Assembly: GCA_963775125.1 (NCBI GenBank)
Contig: CAVZHQ010000002.1
Coordinates: 1,182,731 to 1,246,730, forward strand
Reading direction: 5' to 3'
Length of the DNA: 64,000 bases
Source: JAHECQ01 sp963775125
GTDB taxonomy: Bacteria > Actinomycetota > Acidimicrobiia > Acidimicrobiales > SZUA-35
Shown one piece after another: positions 54,956 to 64,000 of this stretch (position 1 is the first letter of the stretch; every line of letters starts with the position of its first letter). A program made the position numbers and the translations under genes. The notes under the pieces are model-generated. The model saw only the letters and a program-made list of their open reading frames with translations. It was not told the DNA's origin and searched no databases.

Positions 54956-56187
54956 TGGGCCGCAGATCAGGTGATGGCGGCCTGGCCTCGGCGCTCACCA
55001 CGGCGCTGCGTCTTGCAGTGGCGCTTGCGTTCGGGGCCGTCTTCGTGCCGCCTGTCGCAGCCGGCGTGGGGCTGGTCACGCTGTTTCGGGCACCGCTACC
55101 CGGCGAGCTACCCGATGAACGTCCGTCCTTCGAAGCGGTGCCTTCGGTCGTTCTCGATCGGAACGGCCTCGAGATCGGTCAGTTTCGTGGCTTCGATCGA
55201 ACGCTCGACGTGACCCAGGCCGACGTGCCCCAGGTACTCAAGGATGCGGTCGTCGCCATCGAAGATCAGCGCTTCTACCAGCACAACGGCGTGGATTTCG
55301 AGGGCGTCGCCCGCGCGGCGCGGACCAACCTCGAACTCGGCGAGATTGCACAGGGAGGGTCCACGATCACCCAGCAGTACGTCAAGAACGCGTACCTCAC
55401 TGGCGAGCGGACCTTCGAACGCAAGTTCCGAGAGGCCTTGTTGGCGACCGAGCTCGAGCAACGGATGAGCAAGGACGAGATCCTGTTCCGCTACTTGGAA
55501 ACGTCCTATTTCGGCTCCGGCGCATACGGCATCGGCGCTGCAGCCGAGGTCTACTTCGACAAACCGGTTTCGGAGCTGGACATCAGCGAGGCGGCGACCT
55601 TGGCCGGAGTGGTGCAGGCGCCGACCCGCCTGTCGCCCCGAGTCGACGTCGTGGCGGCCGAGAGCCGACGACAACTGGTGCTGCAGTCGATGCTCGACCA
55701 GGGATTCGTGAACCTCGAGGACTACGAACGCGAAGCAGATCGTCAACTCTGGCTGGTCGATGCCGGCCCCCGCCCGGTCGGACCGGTCACCGTCGTGGCG
55801 CCTCTGCCCCTGAAGGGCGCAGCTGATCACCCCTTCTTCGTCGACTGGGTCGAAGCGCAGCTGCTCGAGACGCTGGGGCCAGACCTCTTGTACCAGGGCG
55901 GTCTGAGCATCGAGACCACCATCGAGCCACGTATCCAAGAAGCAGCGGAGGCCGCCGCCGCCGAACGATTGCAGAACACCGGGTACCCGGTCGACATGGC
56001 GATGGTGACGCTTGACCCGCGGACGGGGGAGGTCCTTGGCATGGTTGGCGGGCGAGATTACGCCGCGAGCCAGGTGAACCTCGCCATCGGCGGAAGCACC
56101 GGTTTCCAGCCGGGAAGTTCGTTCAAGCCGATCGTGTTGGCCGAGGCATTCACCAAGGGCATCGGCCCCGAGACCGTCTATCCGGCA
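54955..56187 (+). CDS. Bifunctional penicillin-binding protein (GT51 plus truncated transpeptidase)
   Basis: One N-terminal TM helix (ALRLAVALAFGAVFVPPVAAG) is followed by a complete GT51 glycosyltransferase: VVAIEDQRFYQHNGVDFEGV (with the catalytic Glu), GGSTITQQYVKNAYL, ERKFREALLATELE and ILFRYLETSYFGSGAYGIGAAAEVYF. The transpeptidase starts normally (MVTLDPRTGEVLGMVGGRDY, QPGSSFKPIVLAEAFTKGI), including the SxxK nucleophile motif SSFK. It stops matching at about 56187, before the SxN and KTG motifs. From there the frame runs into FDTR-repeat sequence. The gene is either cut by an assembly join or by a real rearrangement. Confidence 0.85.
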
Positions 56188-56195
56188 ACACCCTG
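56165..56195. other. Junction between PBP and FDTR-repeat sequence
   Basis: Left of this point the reading frame is a normal PBP (KGIGPETVYP). Right of it, in a different frame, is NTLLFNPDGSMAVYQSVDAT, the interior of a surface-repeat protein whose start is missing. Two unrelated partial genes abut with no stop, start or mobile element between them. Confidence 0.75.
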
Positions 56196-57443
56196 CTGTT
56201 CAACCCCGATGGTTCGATGGCGGTGTACCAGTCGGTCGATGCCACGGCGGCAGCAGTATCGATCTGGTCGGTCGGCCTGGTGCCCGACGGCGCGTCGGTG
56301 TTCACGCCGCTCGCGCCCACGCGCGTGTTCGACACGCGCGCCAGCCGAGCCGGCGCCTGGCCCGAAGGGGGCGCTCGTCGCCGGCGGATCGGTCGATGTG
56401 CAGGTGACCGGCGTGGGTGGGGTACCGACCAATGCCACCGCCGTGGTGCTGAACGTCACTGCCACCGAGTCGGCCGGTGACGGGTTCGTCACCGTGTGGC
56501 CCACCGGCACGGTTCGACCGCTCGCATCGAGCATCAACCTCACCGCCGCCTCGCAGACCCGCCCCAACCTGGTGATCACCCCGGTCGGCACAGACGGCAA
56601 GGTGTCGATGTTCTCGCAGCGCGGGACGCACCTGTTGGCCGACGTGACCGGCTACTTCACCGCGGCCACCGGGCCGACCACGTCGGGCCGCATCCTGCCG
56701 TTGGCACCGACGCGGGTGTTCGACACACGGCCCGACGAAGCCGCACCCGGACCGAAGGGGTACGTGGCAGGTGGCGCGACGATCTCTGCGCAGATCGCCG
56801 GGGTCGCGGGCGTACCCGCCGATGCGACCGCCGTGGTGCTGAACGTCACGGCCACCGAGTCGGCCGGCGACGGCTACGTCACGGTCTGGCCCACCGGGCA
56901 GGATCGACCGTCGACGTCGACGTTGAACCTCGCCCGGGCCGGCGACACCGCCGCGAACCTGGTGGTGATGCCGCTGGGCGACGGTGGCCGCATCGATCTG
57001 TTCGTGCAACGCGGCGCGCACCTGTTGGCCGACGTGACCGGCTACGTCACCTCGGCCGGGGCGTCACCCGACACCAGCGGGCTGTACGTCCCGCTGTCGC
57101 CGGCACGGGCGTTCGACACTCGCGAGAGTGAGCCCGGCAACGGCCCGAAGGGCTTCGTCGCCGGCGGCTCGACGATCAACACCACCATCGCTCGCGTCGC
57201 CGGCGTGCCGGCCCACGTGGGACTGGTGTCGCTGAACGTCACCGCCATCGACGCCGCGACCGGGTACGTGACGGCGTTCCCGGTCCGGCTCGACCCGTCG
57301 CATCGACGGTGAACGTCAACGGCCCGAACGACGTGCGTGCCAACGCCGCCATGGTGCCGCTGGCAGGGAACGGACAGTTGCAACTGTTCAGCCAAACAGG
57401 AGCGCACCTGCTCGCCGACGCCACCGGGTACACGCTCGCCTGA
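56188..57443 (+). CDS. 5'-truncated FDTR-repeat surface protein, frameshifted
   Basis: Three copies of a roughly 125-residue beta-rich repeat, each starting P-x-R-V/A-F-D-T-R (LAPTRVFDTR near 56310, LAPTRVFDTRPDEAAPGPKG near 56705, LSPARAFDTRESEPGNGPKG near 57105). Each has conserved VTGVGGVPTNATAVVLNVTA and GTHLLADVTGYFTA segments. This repeat is common in secreted actinobacterial proteins and probably forms an adhesive or wall-associated module. The N-terminus with signal peptide is missing at the 56187 junction. Frame changes lie near 56345 and 57295; the corrected end is GAHLLADATGYTLA. It is a paralogue of the next gene. Confidence 0.7.
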
Positions 57444-57475
57444 CGGACCGGCCCTCAGCCCTCTAGATTCGCCGG

Positions 57476-59096
57476 ATGCGACCCACTTGGCAGCACCTCG
57501 TGGTCGTGTCGATGGTGACTGCGACATCTCTCATCGCCGTACCGGCCGCCATCGCCTCGGCTGACGCCGGACCCACCTCGAGCTACGTGGCCGTCGAGCC
57601 ATGCCGGCTGGTCGACACCCGCGACACCGCATCGCCGCTCGGCACCGCCCAGACGCTCATCGTGCAGGTGACCGGCGAGTGCAACGTGCCGATCGGAGCG
57701 ACTGCGGTGGCATTGACCGTCACCGCAGTTGACACTGCCGCAACCGGCTTCCTCACCGTGTGGCCCACGGGCCAGCCTCAGCCCGTCGCCTCGACCATCG
57801 CATGGGGCGGCGCTGGCGAGGTGCGCGCGAACGGCACGATCGTGGCGCTCTCGACCGCGGGGCAGGTGTCGGTGTTCGTCAACGCGCCCGCCCATGTGGT
57901 GGTCGATGTGTCAGGCGCGTTCGTGGCCGCGTCGTCGGCCACGGCCGGACGCTTCATCCCGGTGGCGCCGTTGCGGCTGCTCGATACACGAACCACCGCC
58001 CGACCTGCGGCAGGTGAGACGGTGAACGTCGCGATGCCCGACGAGGTCGACGCCGATGCCATCGCGGTGGTCGTCACCATCACCACCGCAGACGCCAGTG
58101 GTACTGGCTTCTTCACCGCGTTCGCCGCCGGAGACGAGCGTCCGACGGCGTCGACGTTGAACACCACCCGGCAGGGTCAGACCGTGGCCGCCACCGCGAT
58201 CGTGCCGGTCGGACCTGCTGGAATCGCGCTGTTCACCCAGCGCGGCGACCACGTGATCATCGACCTCACCGGATGGTTCACCGGCCCGTCGGCCGACCCG
58301 ACCGACGAAGGACTGTTCGTCCCGGTCTCGCCGGCACGTGTCCTCGATACGCGGCACGGCTGGCATCCCGCTGTACACCGACGGCAGCCTGTCGCTCGAG
58401 ACCGATTCGTTGTTGGGCAGCGCGGCAGCGATCGTCGCCAACCTCACGTCAGTCGAGTCGTTGGGCGATGGCTTCGTCGCCACGTTCCCGTCGTCGACGC
58501 CGCGACCCGGAACATCGACGCTGAACTACCAGCGGGGCGAGACTGTGGCGAACATGGCCGTCATCGCCACGTCGACCGACGGCGCATCGGTGTACGCGAA
58601 CCGGCTGACACAACTGGTGGTCGATGTGACGGGGTGGTTCACCGGTCGACCGGTCGGCACGACCGGACCGCCCGATCTGAATGCTCCCCCGCCCCTCGCC
58701 GGCTGCCCTGCCACAGCACGTGCGGCGGTCGCCGACAAGCTGCAGCAACGTTTCTGGCTGTGTCGCAATGGAGTGCCGGTCACCGACTCTCTTCCGATGA
58801 CCACCGGTGGCCTCGCCTACGCGCTGCCCACGATCGGCACGTACCGCGTGTTCACCAAGCTCGCCGTGAATCGCGGCATCCACGGCGAGTTCCTCCAACG
58901 CTTCGTCGCCTTCTCCACCACGCCGCGCGGCAACCGGATCGCATTCCACGAGGTCGTGAACCAGCACCCCGACACGGTGGGCGACCTGAACATGCGCGGC
59001 GCCTCGGCGGGCTGCTTCCGCGTGCGTCGCGACGACTCGGTGCTCGTGTGGGACTTCCTGCAGGTCGGTGATCCGGTCGTCGTCCTGACGCCATGA
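57476..59096 (+). CDS. FDTR-repeat surface protein with C-terminal L,D-transpeptidase (YkuD) domain, frameshifted
   Basis: A signal peptide (LVVVSMVTATSLIAVPAAIASA) is followed by three FDTR-type repeats (PCRLVDTRDTASPLG, PLRLLDTRTTARPAAG, SPARVLDTR). A frame change near 58360 precedes the rest of repeat three. After a Pro-rich linker (TTGPPDLNAPPPLAG), the last 130 residues form a YkuD-like domain: VFTKLAVNRGIHGEFLQRF, RIAFHEVVNQH and LNMRGASAGCFRVRRDDSVLVW. The nucleophile Cys is in SAGCFRV, where the usual SHGC has Ala for His. The fold would form 3-3 peptidoglycan cross-links or anchor proteins; activity is inferred. About 539 aa. Confidence 0.8.
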
Positions 59097-59197
59097 GCCG
59101 GTGGGCGGCGGCGCAGGGCACCGGCCGCTGAGTCTCGCCGCGAGCCTCGACCGCAGCCTGGTCGAGCGCCGCTCCGGAGTGGGGCAGACTGTGCCAC

Positions 59198-59438
59198 ATG
59201 GGGTATGACGTGCACGTCGAAGTCACGCTGAAGGCGGCGCCGAGCTTGGCGTTGATGACTGCGCTGGACCACCAGTTCGAGGCGGCCAGCCACGAGCTCG
59301 GCACCAAGACGGTCAGCATCGCCGAACACGTGTCGATGCCGGATGAGGCCGACGCGGTCGAGTTCGTCGCGCGCGCTGGTGCTCGAGGCCGTGCCACAGG
59401 GCTCGAAGATCACCGAGATCACCTCCACCTCCGATTGA
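59198..59438 (+). CDS. Small hypothetical protein, frameshifted
   Basis: The ATG at 59198 starts MGYDVHVEVTLKAAPSLALM and a mixed alpha/beta sequence. After an indel near 59367 it ends RALVLEAVPQGSKITEITST-SD at a TGA at 59436. About 80 aa. The uncorrected frame runs on to 59449. The even alternation of strands and helix suggests a small ferredoxin-like alpha/beta fold. No family was recognised. Confidence 0.5.
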
Positions 59439-59580
59439 CGCGCCCTTGAGGATGCCGACAACCGGTTCATGTACCACGGCGACCACCCTTTTGGTGGTGG
59501 GCATGGCACGTGAACTGCTGCGACGCGACAACTGACCCACGAGAGCAATACATCGCGGCCGCCGTGTCGAACCACGGTGC

Positions 59581-60235
59581 GTGACATCCGCAGACGCAGG
59601 GCAGCCATGGTCGGAGACCGACAGGGATCTCTGGCTGGCCACATGGCGGTCGGCGCCCGGCGCTGCGCTCGGTGAGGTCTACCAACGCCACGCCACCGCG
59701 GTGTCGGCACGGGCTCGGGCGGTGTGTGGCGACGACGCACCCGACGTCACCCAGGAGGTGTTCCTGCGCCTGTGGTGCAACCCCTCGGCGTTCGATCCGG
59801 CGAGAGGGTCGCTGCGCGCCTACCTGCTGATGCTCGCCCGCGGCATCTCGATCGATCACCTCCGCCGTGACGGACGCCGGCGGTGCCGCGAGGAACAGGC
59901 ATCGCCACACGAACCGTTCGACGTGTCGAGCCCCGAATCGTGGGCGCTCGAGTACGTCATCACCAAGGAGGTCGCGATGCGCGTCAACACGGCCCTGTCA
60001 GCTCTCGACGCACCGCAGCGCGTCGCCATCCAGACCGTCTTCTACGACGAGCTCACCTTCGGGCAGAGCGCGCGGAGCTGCGGCGTGCCGGAGGGAACGT
60101 TGAAGTTCGCGGGTTCGGCTGGGGTTGCAGCACCTGCGTCCCGCGCTGGCCGACCTGCACGAGCACGACGACACGCCCACGTGCGCGACGCAGAGCGCCA
60201 GCAAAAAGGGGGCCCCCGAACTGCGACCAGCTCGC
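59581..60235 (+). CDS. ECF-type sigma-70 family RNA polymerase sigma factor, frameshifted
   Basis: The GTG at 59581 starts a sigma factor with region 2 (YQRHATAVSARARAVCGDDAPDVTQEVFLRLW...RAYLLMLARGISIDHLRRDGRR) and region 4 (LSALDAPQRVAIQTVFYDELTFGQSARSCGVPEGTLK). A frame change near 60105 leads to the end RLGLQHLRPALADLHEHDD. The exact stop is unclear because the frame runs without a stop into znuA. No anti-sigma gene is seen directly after it, where one is common. It may direct transcription of its own locus; that is inference. Confidence 0.78.
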
Positions 60236-60239
60236 AGGA

Positions 60240-61267
60240 GCAAGCGAATCGCACGACCGGTCGCGGCGGCGGTCGTCGCATCGGCGATCGCCGCCGGATG
60301 CGGCAGCGGGTCCAACGCTGAACACGCCGACGAGGGCGCGAGCGCACGAGCACGAGCACGAGCCGCATCACCGTCGTCACCACGGTGGCGCCGATCACCA
60401 GCATCGTCGCCAACATCGTCGGCGACCGCGCCGAGGTCGACGGGCATCGTGCCCGAGGGCACGAACTCCCACACGTTCGAGCCGCGGCCCAGCGTGGCCG
60501 AGCTGCTGTCGACGGCCGACGTCGTCTACATCAACGGTCTGGAGCTCGAGGAGCCCACGAAGGAACTGGCCGAGCCGAACCTGGCCGACGGCGCCGAGAT
60601 CGTCGAGCTGGGCACGCTGACGATCACCCGAGGACGAGTACATCTACGACTTCTCGTTCCCCGAGGCGGGCGGCAAGCCGAACCCGCACCTGTGGACCGA
60701 CCCGCCGCTGGCCCGCCGCTACGCCGAGATCGTCGAGGACGACATGTCGGCGCGCGACCCCGCCAACGCCGACTACTACGCCGCCAACTACGCGGCGTTC
60801 GCGGCGATGATCGACGAGCTCGACGCGGCGATGCGCACGTCGTTCGCCACGGTCCCGGTGCGGCAGCTGCTCACCTACCACGACGCCTACGCCTACTTCG
60901 CCGAGGACTACGACTGGAAGGTGATCGGCGCGATCCAGGTGTCGGACTTCGAGGATCCGACGCCCGGCGAGGTGGCCGACCTCATCGAGCAGGTCAGGGC
61001 CGAGGGCGTGCCGGCGATCTTCGGGTCGGAGGTGTTCCCCAGCCCGGTGCTCGAGCAGATCGGCGAGGAGACCGGCGTCGACGTACGTCGACGTGCTGCG
61101 CGACGACGACCTGCCCGGCGAGCCGGGCGATGCCGAGCACTCGTGGCTCGGGCTGATGCGGTTCGACTACATCACGATGACCGAGGCGCTCGGCGGCGAC
61201 GCGTCCGCGCTGCGAGGCGCTCGAGGTGCGCAACGTCGCCCCCGACGAGGCGGACTACCCGCAATGA
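60240..61267 (+). CDS. znuA: Zinc ABC transporter substrate-binding lipoprotein, multiply frameshifted
   Basis: A signal sequence with lipobox-like ending (ARPVAAAVVASAIAAGCGSG) is followed by a metal-binding protein of the ZnuA/TroA cluster. Ligand segments are GTNSHTFEPRPSVAELLSTADVV (His), PNPHLWTDPPLARRYAEIV (His), LLTYHDAYAYFAEDYDWKVI (His) and AEHSWLGLMRFDYITMTEAL (acidic). An Asp/Glu/His-rich linker near residue 35 could scavenge metal. Frame changes occur near 60345, 60450, 60635, 61085 and 61220. The start codon could not be fixed. Zinc rather than manganese is inferred from the adjacent Fur-family gene. It starts the znuACB-zur unit. Confidence 0.82.
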
Positions 61268-62085
61268 ACGGTCACCGCGGCCGCGGTCGACCCGGCCGAG
61301 CTCGATCCGCGCTGCGACGGCGTCACCTGCTCGTACGGACACGACCCGGTGCTCGTCGACGTCGACCTCGACGTCGACGCCGACGCAGTTCATCGGCATC
61401 GTCGGCCCGTCCGGCTCGGGCAAGACCACGCTGCTGCGGGTGCTGCTGGGCACGGTCGACCCGGTCGCCGGGCATCGTTCACCGGCGCCCGGGCTGCGCG
61501 TCGGCTACGTCCCCCAGGTCGAGACGGTCGAACTGGAACTTCCCGGTCACCGTCGCCGAGTGCGTGCTGATGGCCCGCACGCGGGGCGGTCGCTGCCGTG
61601 GCGCAGCCGCGGCCGAGCGGCGCGAGATCGACGAGGTGCTCGAGCGGCTCGGCATCGGCGAGCTCGGCCGACCGCCACATCCGCGAGCTGTCGGGCGGCC
61701 AGCAGCAGCGGGTGTTCATCGCCCGGGCCCTGCTCGGCGATCCCGCACCTGCTGCTGATGGACGAACCGACGTCGGGCGTCGACGTGCGCACCCGCCACG
61801 AGGTGCTGCACCTCCTCGACGACCTGCACGACGACGGGCACTGGCCATCGTGCTCACCACCCACGACCTCAACGGCATCGCCGCCCACCTGCCCCACCTC
61901 GTGTGCCTCAACACCGAGGTCGATCGGCGCGGGCGCGCCGCGCGACGTGCTCACGCCCGACGTCCTCGAGCGCACCTACGGCGCCCGCATGGAGGTCCTC
62001 GAGCACGCCGGCATGCCGATCGTGCGTCGACCAGTACCACCAGCGGCACCACGACGTGGTGCGGCCTGCGCCGAAGCGAGCGTGA
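61264..62085 (+). CDS. znuC: Zinc ABC transporter ATP-binding protein, multiply frameshifted
   Basis: The ATG at 61264 overlaps the znuA stop. Spread over different frames are Walker A (IVGPSGSGKTTLLRVLLGTV), the Q-loop region (LRVGYVPQVE), the ABC signature (IRELSGGQQQRVFIARALLG), Walker B (HLLLMDEPTSGVDVRTRHEV) and the H-loop (VLTTHDLNGIAAHLPHLVCL), in the right order and spacing for a ZnuC/MntB-type ATPase of about 270 aa. At least six frame changes occur between 61275 and 62030. The corrected C-terminus reads DQYHQRHHDVVRPAPKRA; its His cluster could bind zinc. Confidence 0.8.
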
Positions 62086-62086
62086 C

Positions 62087-62934
62087 GTGATCGACGAACT
62101 GCTCGCGGCCCTTCGAGTTCGAGTTCTTCCGCAACGGCGCTGATCGTCGCCACCCTCGCCGGCGCGCTGTGCGGCCTCGTCGGCGTGTTCGTCGTGCTGA
62201 AGGGCATGAGCTACATCGGCCACGGGCTGTCGCACGCCATCTTCGGCGGGTTCGCGGCCAGCGCCCTGCTCGGCGTCAACTTCTTCCTCGGCGCCGGCGT
62301 GTGGGGCGTCGCCTCGGCGCTGATGATCAACGGCGTCACCCGGCGCCGGACGATCGGCGCCGACGCCGCCATCGGCGTCATCACCACGGCCTCGTTCGCC
62401 CTCGGCCTGGCCCTGTTCGCCGTCTTCGGCCGGCGCGGCAGCAGCTTCGACGCCGCGCTGTTCGGCAGCATCCTCGGCGTCGATCGCCGCGGACGTGATC
62501 GCCGTCATCGATCGTCGCGATCCGTCGTGGCGACGGCGGTGTTCTTCGGCTACCGCACGCTGCTGTTCACCACCTTCGACCCCGAGGTGGCCGAGGCGTC
62601 CGGCGTGCACACCGCCCGCGTCGACGCGCTGCTGATGCTGGTGCTGGCCGCGTCGATCCTCGCCACGATGCAGGTGCTCGGCGTCACGCTCGATCGCCGC
62701 CACGCTCGTGATCCCCGCCACCGTCGCCCGCATGCTCACCAACTCGTTCACGCGGATGCTGCTGCTCGCCGACCGCGATCGGCGCGGTCGCCGGGTTCGT
62801 CGGCATGAACCTCAGCTACCACCTCGACGTGCAGTCGGGCCCGACGCATCGTGCTGGTGGGCGCGGCGCTGTTCGCGGTGGTGTTCGCGGCCACCGGCAT
62901 CCGCGGCCGAACCCGAGCGGCGGCGATGGCATGA
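62087..62934 (+). CDS. znuB: Zinc ABC transporter permease, multiply frameshifted
   Basis: An ABC-3 family permease with about eight hydrophobic helices. After a start near 62087 (VIDELLAPFEFEFFRNGALI when corrected) come ATLAGALCGLVGVFVVLKGM, SYIGHGLSHAIFGGFAASAL (a family signature), ITTASFALGLALFAVF, FDAALFGSILGV, VVATAVFFGYRTLLFTTFDP, LLMLVLAASILATMQVLGVT and the last helices up to VGAALFAVVFAATGI. Frame changes lie near 62110, 62480, 62515, 62690, 62780 and 62850. Its TGA overlaps the zur ATG. About 280 aa. Confidence 0.8.
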
Positions 62935-63491
62935 GCGTCACCGTCGATCAGGTGGTCGATCGAGTGATGGAGCGAATCCAAGAGCTCGGCGGGCGGGCCA
63001 CGGTGCCCACGCGTCTGGTGGTGTCGATCCTCTCCGAGACCCACCGTCACCTCAACGCCGACGACGTGATCGACGAGCTCGAGCGTCGCACCCCTGGCAT
63101 CGCGCCATCCACCGTCTATCGGGTGCTGCAGCGCCTCGCCGACATCGGCGTGCTCGAACACGTGCACTCGGGCGCCGGGGCCACCTTCTACCACTTGCTC
63201 GAACACGCCCACTCTCATCTGGTGTGCTCGTCGTGCGGGCAGGTGCTCGATCTCACCCCGCAGGGCGATGCAGCGCTCCGAACGCTCACCGCCATCGTGC
63301 ACGCGGAGCACGGGTTCGAGCTCGACACCCATCACGGCGCGCTGCTCGGGCGGTGCGGTGCATGTGCGACCTCCTCGCATCAGGCCCGCGCGGTGAACGA
63401 TCGGCGCGGTGGCGCCGAATCGTTGATGGTTCCTCCGACCTCCGGGCACGAAGGACCACCCCCGTTCGTACGACCAGGAGGTCAGCAGTGA
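62931..63491 (+). CDS. zur: Fur-family metalloregulator (probably Zur)
   Basis: A 186-aa repressor starting at the ATG at 62931, which overlaps the znuB stop. The N-terminal winged helix (PTRLVVSILSETHRHLNADDVIDELERR, IAPSTVYRVLQRLADIGVLEHV) is followed by the His-rich regulatory site (HLLEHAHSHLVCSSCGQVLDL) and structural zinc Cys pairs CSSC and CGAC. Position after znuACB argues for zinc-responsive control of this operon; an AT-rich Zur palindrome was not identified upstream. The last 40 residues are a non-conserved Pro-rich tail. The frame is intact here, in contrast to the three upstream genes. Confidence 0.88.
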   Translation: MSVTVDQVVDRVMERIQELGGRATVPTRLVVSILSETHRHLNADDVIDELERRTPGIAPSTVYRVLQRLADIGVLEHVHSGAGATFYHLLEHAHSHLVCSSCGQVLDLTPQGDAALRTLTAIVHAEHGFELDTHHGALLGRCGACATSSHQARAVNDRRGGAESLMVPPTSGHEGPPPFVRPGGQQ

Positions 63492-64000
63492 GACCAGACA
63501 GAGTGCGAAAGCACAGCAAGGGGATGCGCCGAAGCGTCGCAGGTGGGGTGGGCCTTGCCCTCGTCACCGGTGCGTTCGCCACCCAGGTGGGCCCGTTCCA
63601 GGTGGGCGCATCCAGTCACCGTGAGGCCCCGCTGATCGCGGGCGACCCGCGGGCCGACAACACCGACGTCTATGCGTTCGTCAGTCCCGACGCGCCCGAC
63701 ACGGTCACCCTGATCGCCAACTGGATCCCGTTCGAGGAGCCCAACGGCGGTCCGAACTTCTATCCGTGGGCCGACGACACCCGGTACAACATCAAGATCG
63801 ACAACGACGGCGACGCGTTGGCCGACCTGACCTACACGTGGATCTTCGACACGGTCATCCGCGACGCGAACCAGCAGTTCCTGTCGAACACCGGGCCGGT
63901 GACATCGCTCGACGATCCCGACCTGAACGTGTACCAGACCTACGACCTCACGGTCACCAACGGCAGCGGCGTCACAACGGCACTGCTGGGCGACGGCAAT
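63488..64000 (+). CDS. DUF4331 family secreted protein, 3' end beyond the window
   Basis: The GTG at 63488 overlaps the zur stop; an ATG at 63524 is an alternative. A signal peptide (RRSVAGGVGLALVTGAFATQ) precedes the DUF4331 signature ASSHREAPLIAGDPRADNTD, then VYAFVSPDAPDTVTLIANWI and IKIDNDGDALADLTYTWIFDT. DUF4331 proteins are extracellular with unknown function. The start overlap couples it to znuACB-zur, which suggests a zinc-related or zinc-regulated surface role (inference). 171 codons are present and the gene continues past 64000. Confidence 0.88.
   Translation, partial: MRPDRVRKHSKGMRRSVAGGVGLALVTGAFATQVGPFQVGASSHREAPLIAGDPRADNTDVYAFVSPDAPDTVTLIANWIPFEEPNGGPNFYPWADDTRYNIKIDNDGDALADLTYTWIFDTVIRDANQQFLSNTGPVTSLDDPDLNVYQTYDLTVTNGSGVTTALLGDGN

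Overview
The window is a gene-dense, high-GC actinobacterial chromosome segment, most likely from an Acidimicrobiia (Ilumatobacter-like) bacterium. This rests on gene content: MEP isoprenoid genes, a coproporphyrin-type heme branch with HemQ, an F420-type luciferase-like oxidoreductase, a PAC2 protein, a mycobacterial-size Lhr (1507 aa), HelD, and secreted proteins with the 'FDTR' surface repeat. The taxon is an inference. No phage, insertion sequence, CRISPR array or rRNA was seen, and no stretch above 300 bases lacks a gene.

Layout. 0-3 kb: ispD-ispF-rlmB and a membrane-anchored protein, then tRNA-Thr. 3.4-8.5 kb: LytR_C protein, glycerate kinase, fdhD, a surface lipoprotein and hemQ. 8.5-13.5 kb: S1-domain protein, a small unknown and glnD with overlapping starts, then a NUDIX hydrolase. 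13.6-18.1 kb: PAC2 protein, acetyltransferase, PQQ-type sugar dehydrogenase, tesB and a methyltransferase. 18.1-21.2 kb: a minus-strand unit of GT4 glycosyltransferase, SAM methyltransferase and an alpha/alpha-toroid (terpene-cyclase-like) protein. 21.3-28.4 kb: pirin, dtd, then a compact minus-strand run hemE-hemG-lnt-pgi. 28.5-38.4 kb: HelD-type ATPase, an AbiEi/DUF559 gene bracketed by palindromes, enoyl-CoA hydratase, LLM oxidoreductase and lhr. 38.6-43.9 kb: a histidine kinase, response regulator, ABC ATPase and FtsX-like permease operon. 44-53.4 kb: adenylate cyclase/ATPase regulator, peroxiredoxin, lhgO, LysM lipoprotein, rsgA and an S9 peptidase. 53.6-64 kb: ferredoxin, an unknown secreted protein, a bifunctional PBP cut short at about 56.19 kb, two FDTR-repeat surface proteins (one with an L,D-transpeptidase domain), a sigma factor, znuACB-zur, and the 5' part of a DUF4331 gene.

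Two general features stand out. First, many genes that should be single reading frames are split by apparent one-base indels, about 45 in total. They are concentrated in the permease at 39.2-40.9 kb and in znuACB at 60.1-62.8 kb, while several very long genes are intact. This looks like consensus error rather than gene decay. The PBP/FDTR junction may likewise be an assembly join. Second, short strong palindromes lie mostly between convergent genes: five copies of a 43-bp family with CTGCAGTAC/GTACTGCAG ends, two copies of a 47-bp family, and one long GACGCGT-containing hairpin. Four of the 43-bp copies flank the AbiEi/DUF559 gene in inverted pairs, which is the best candidate here for an undescribed mobile or regulatory unit.
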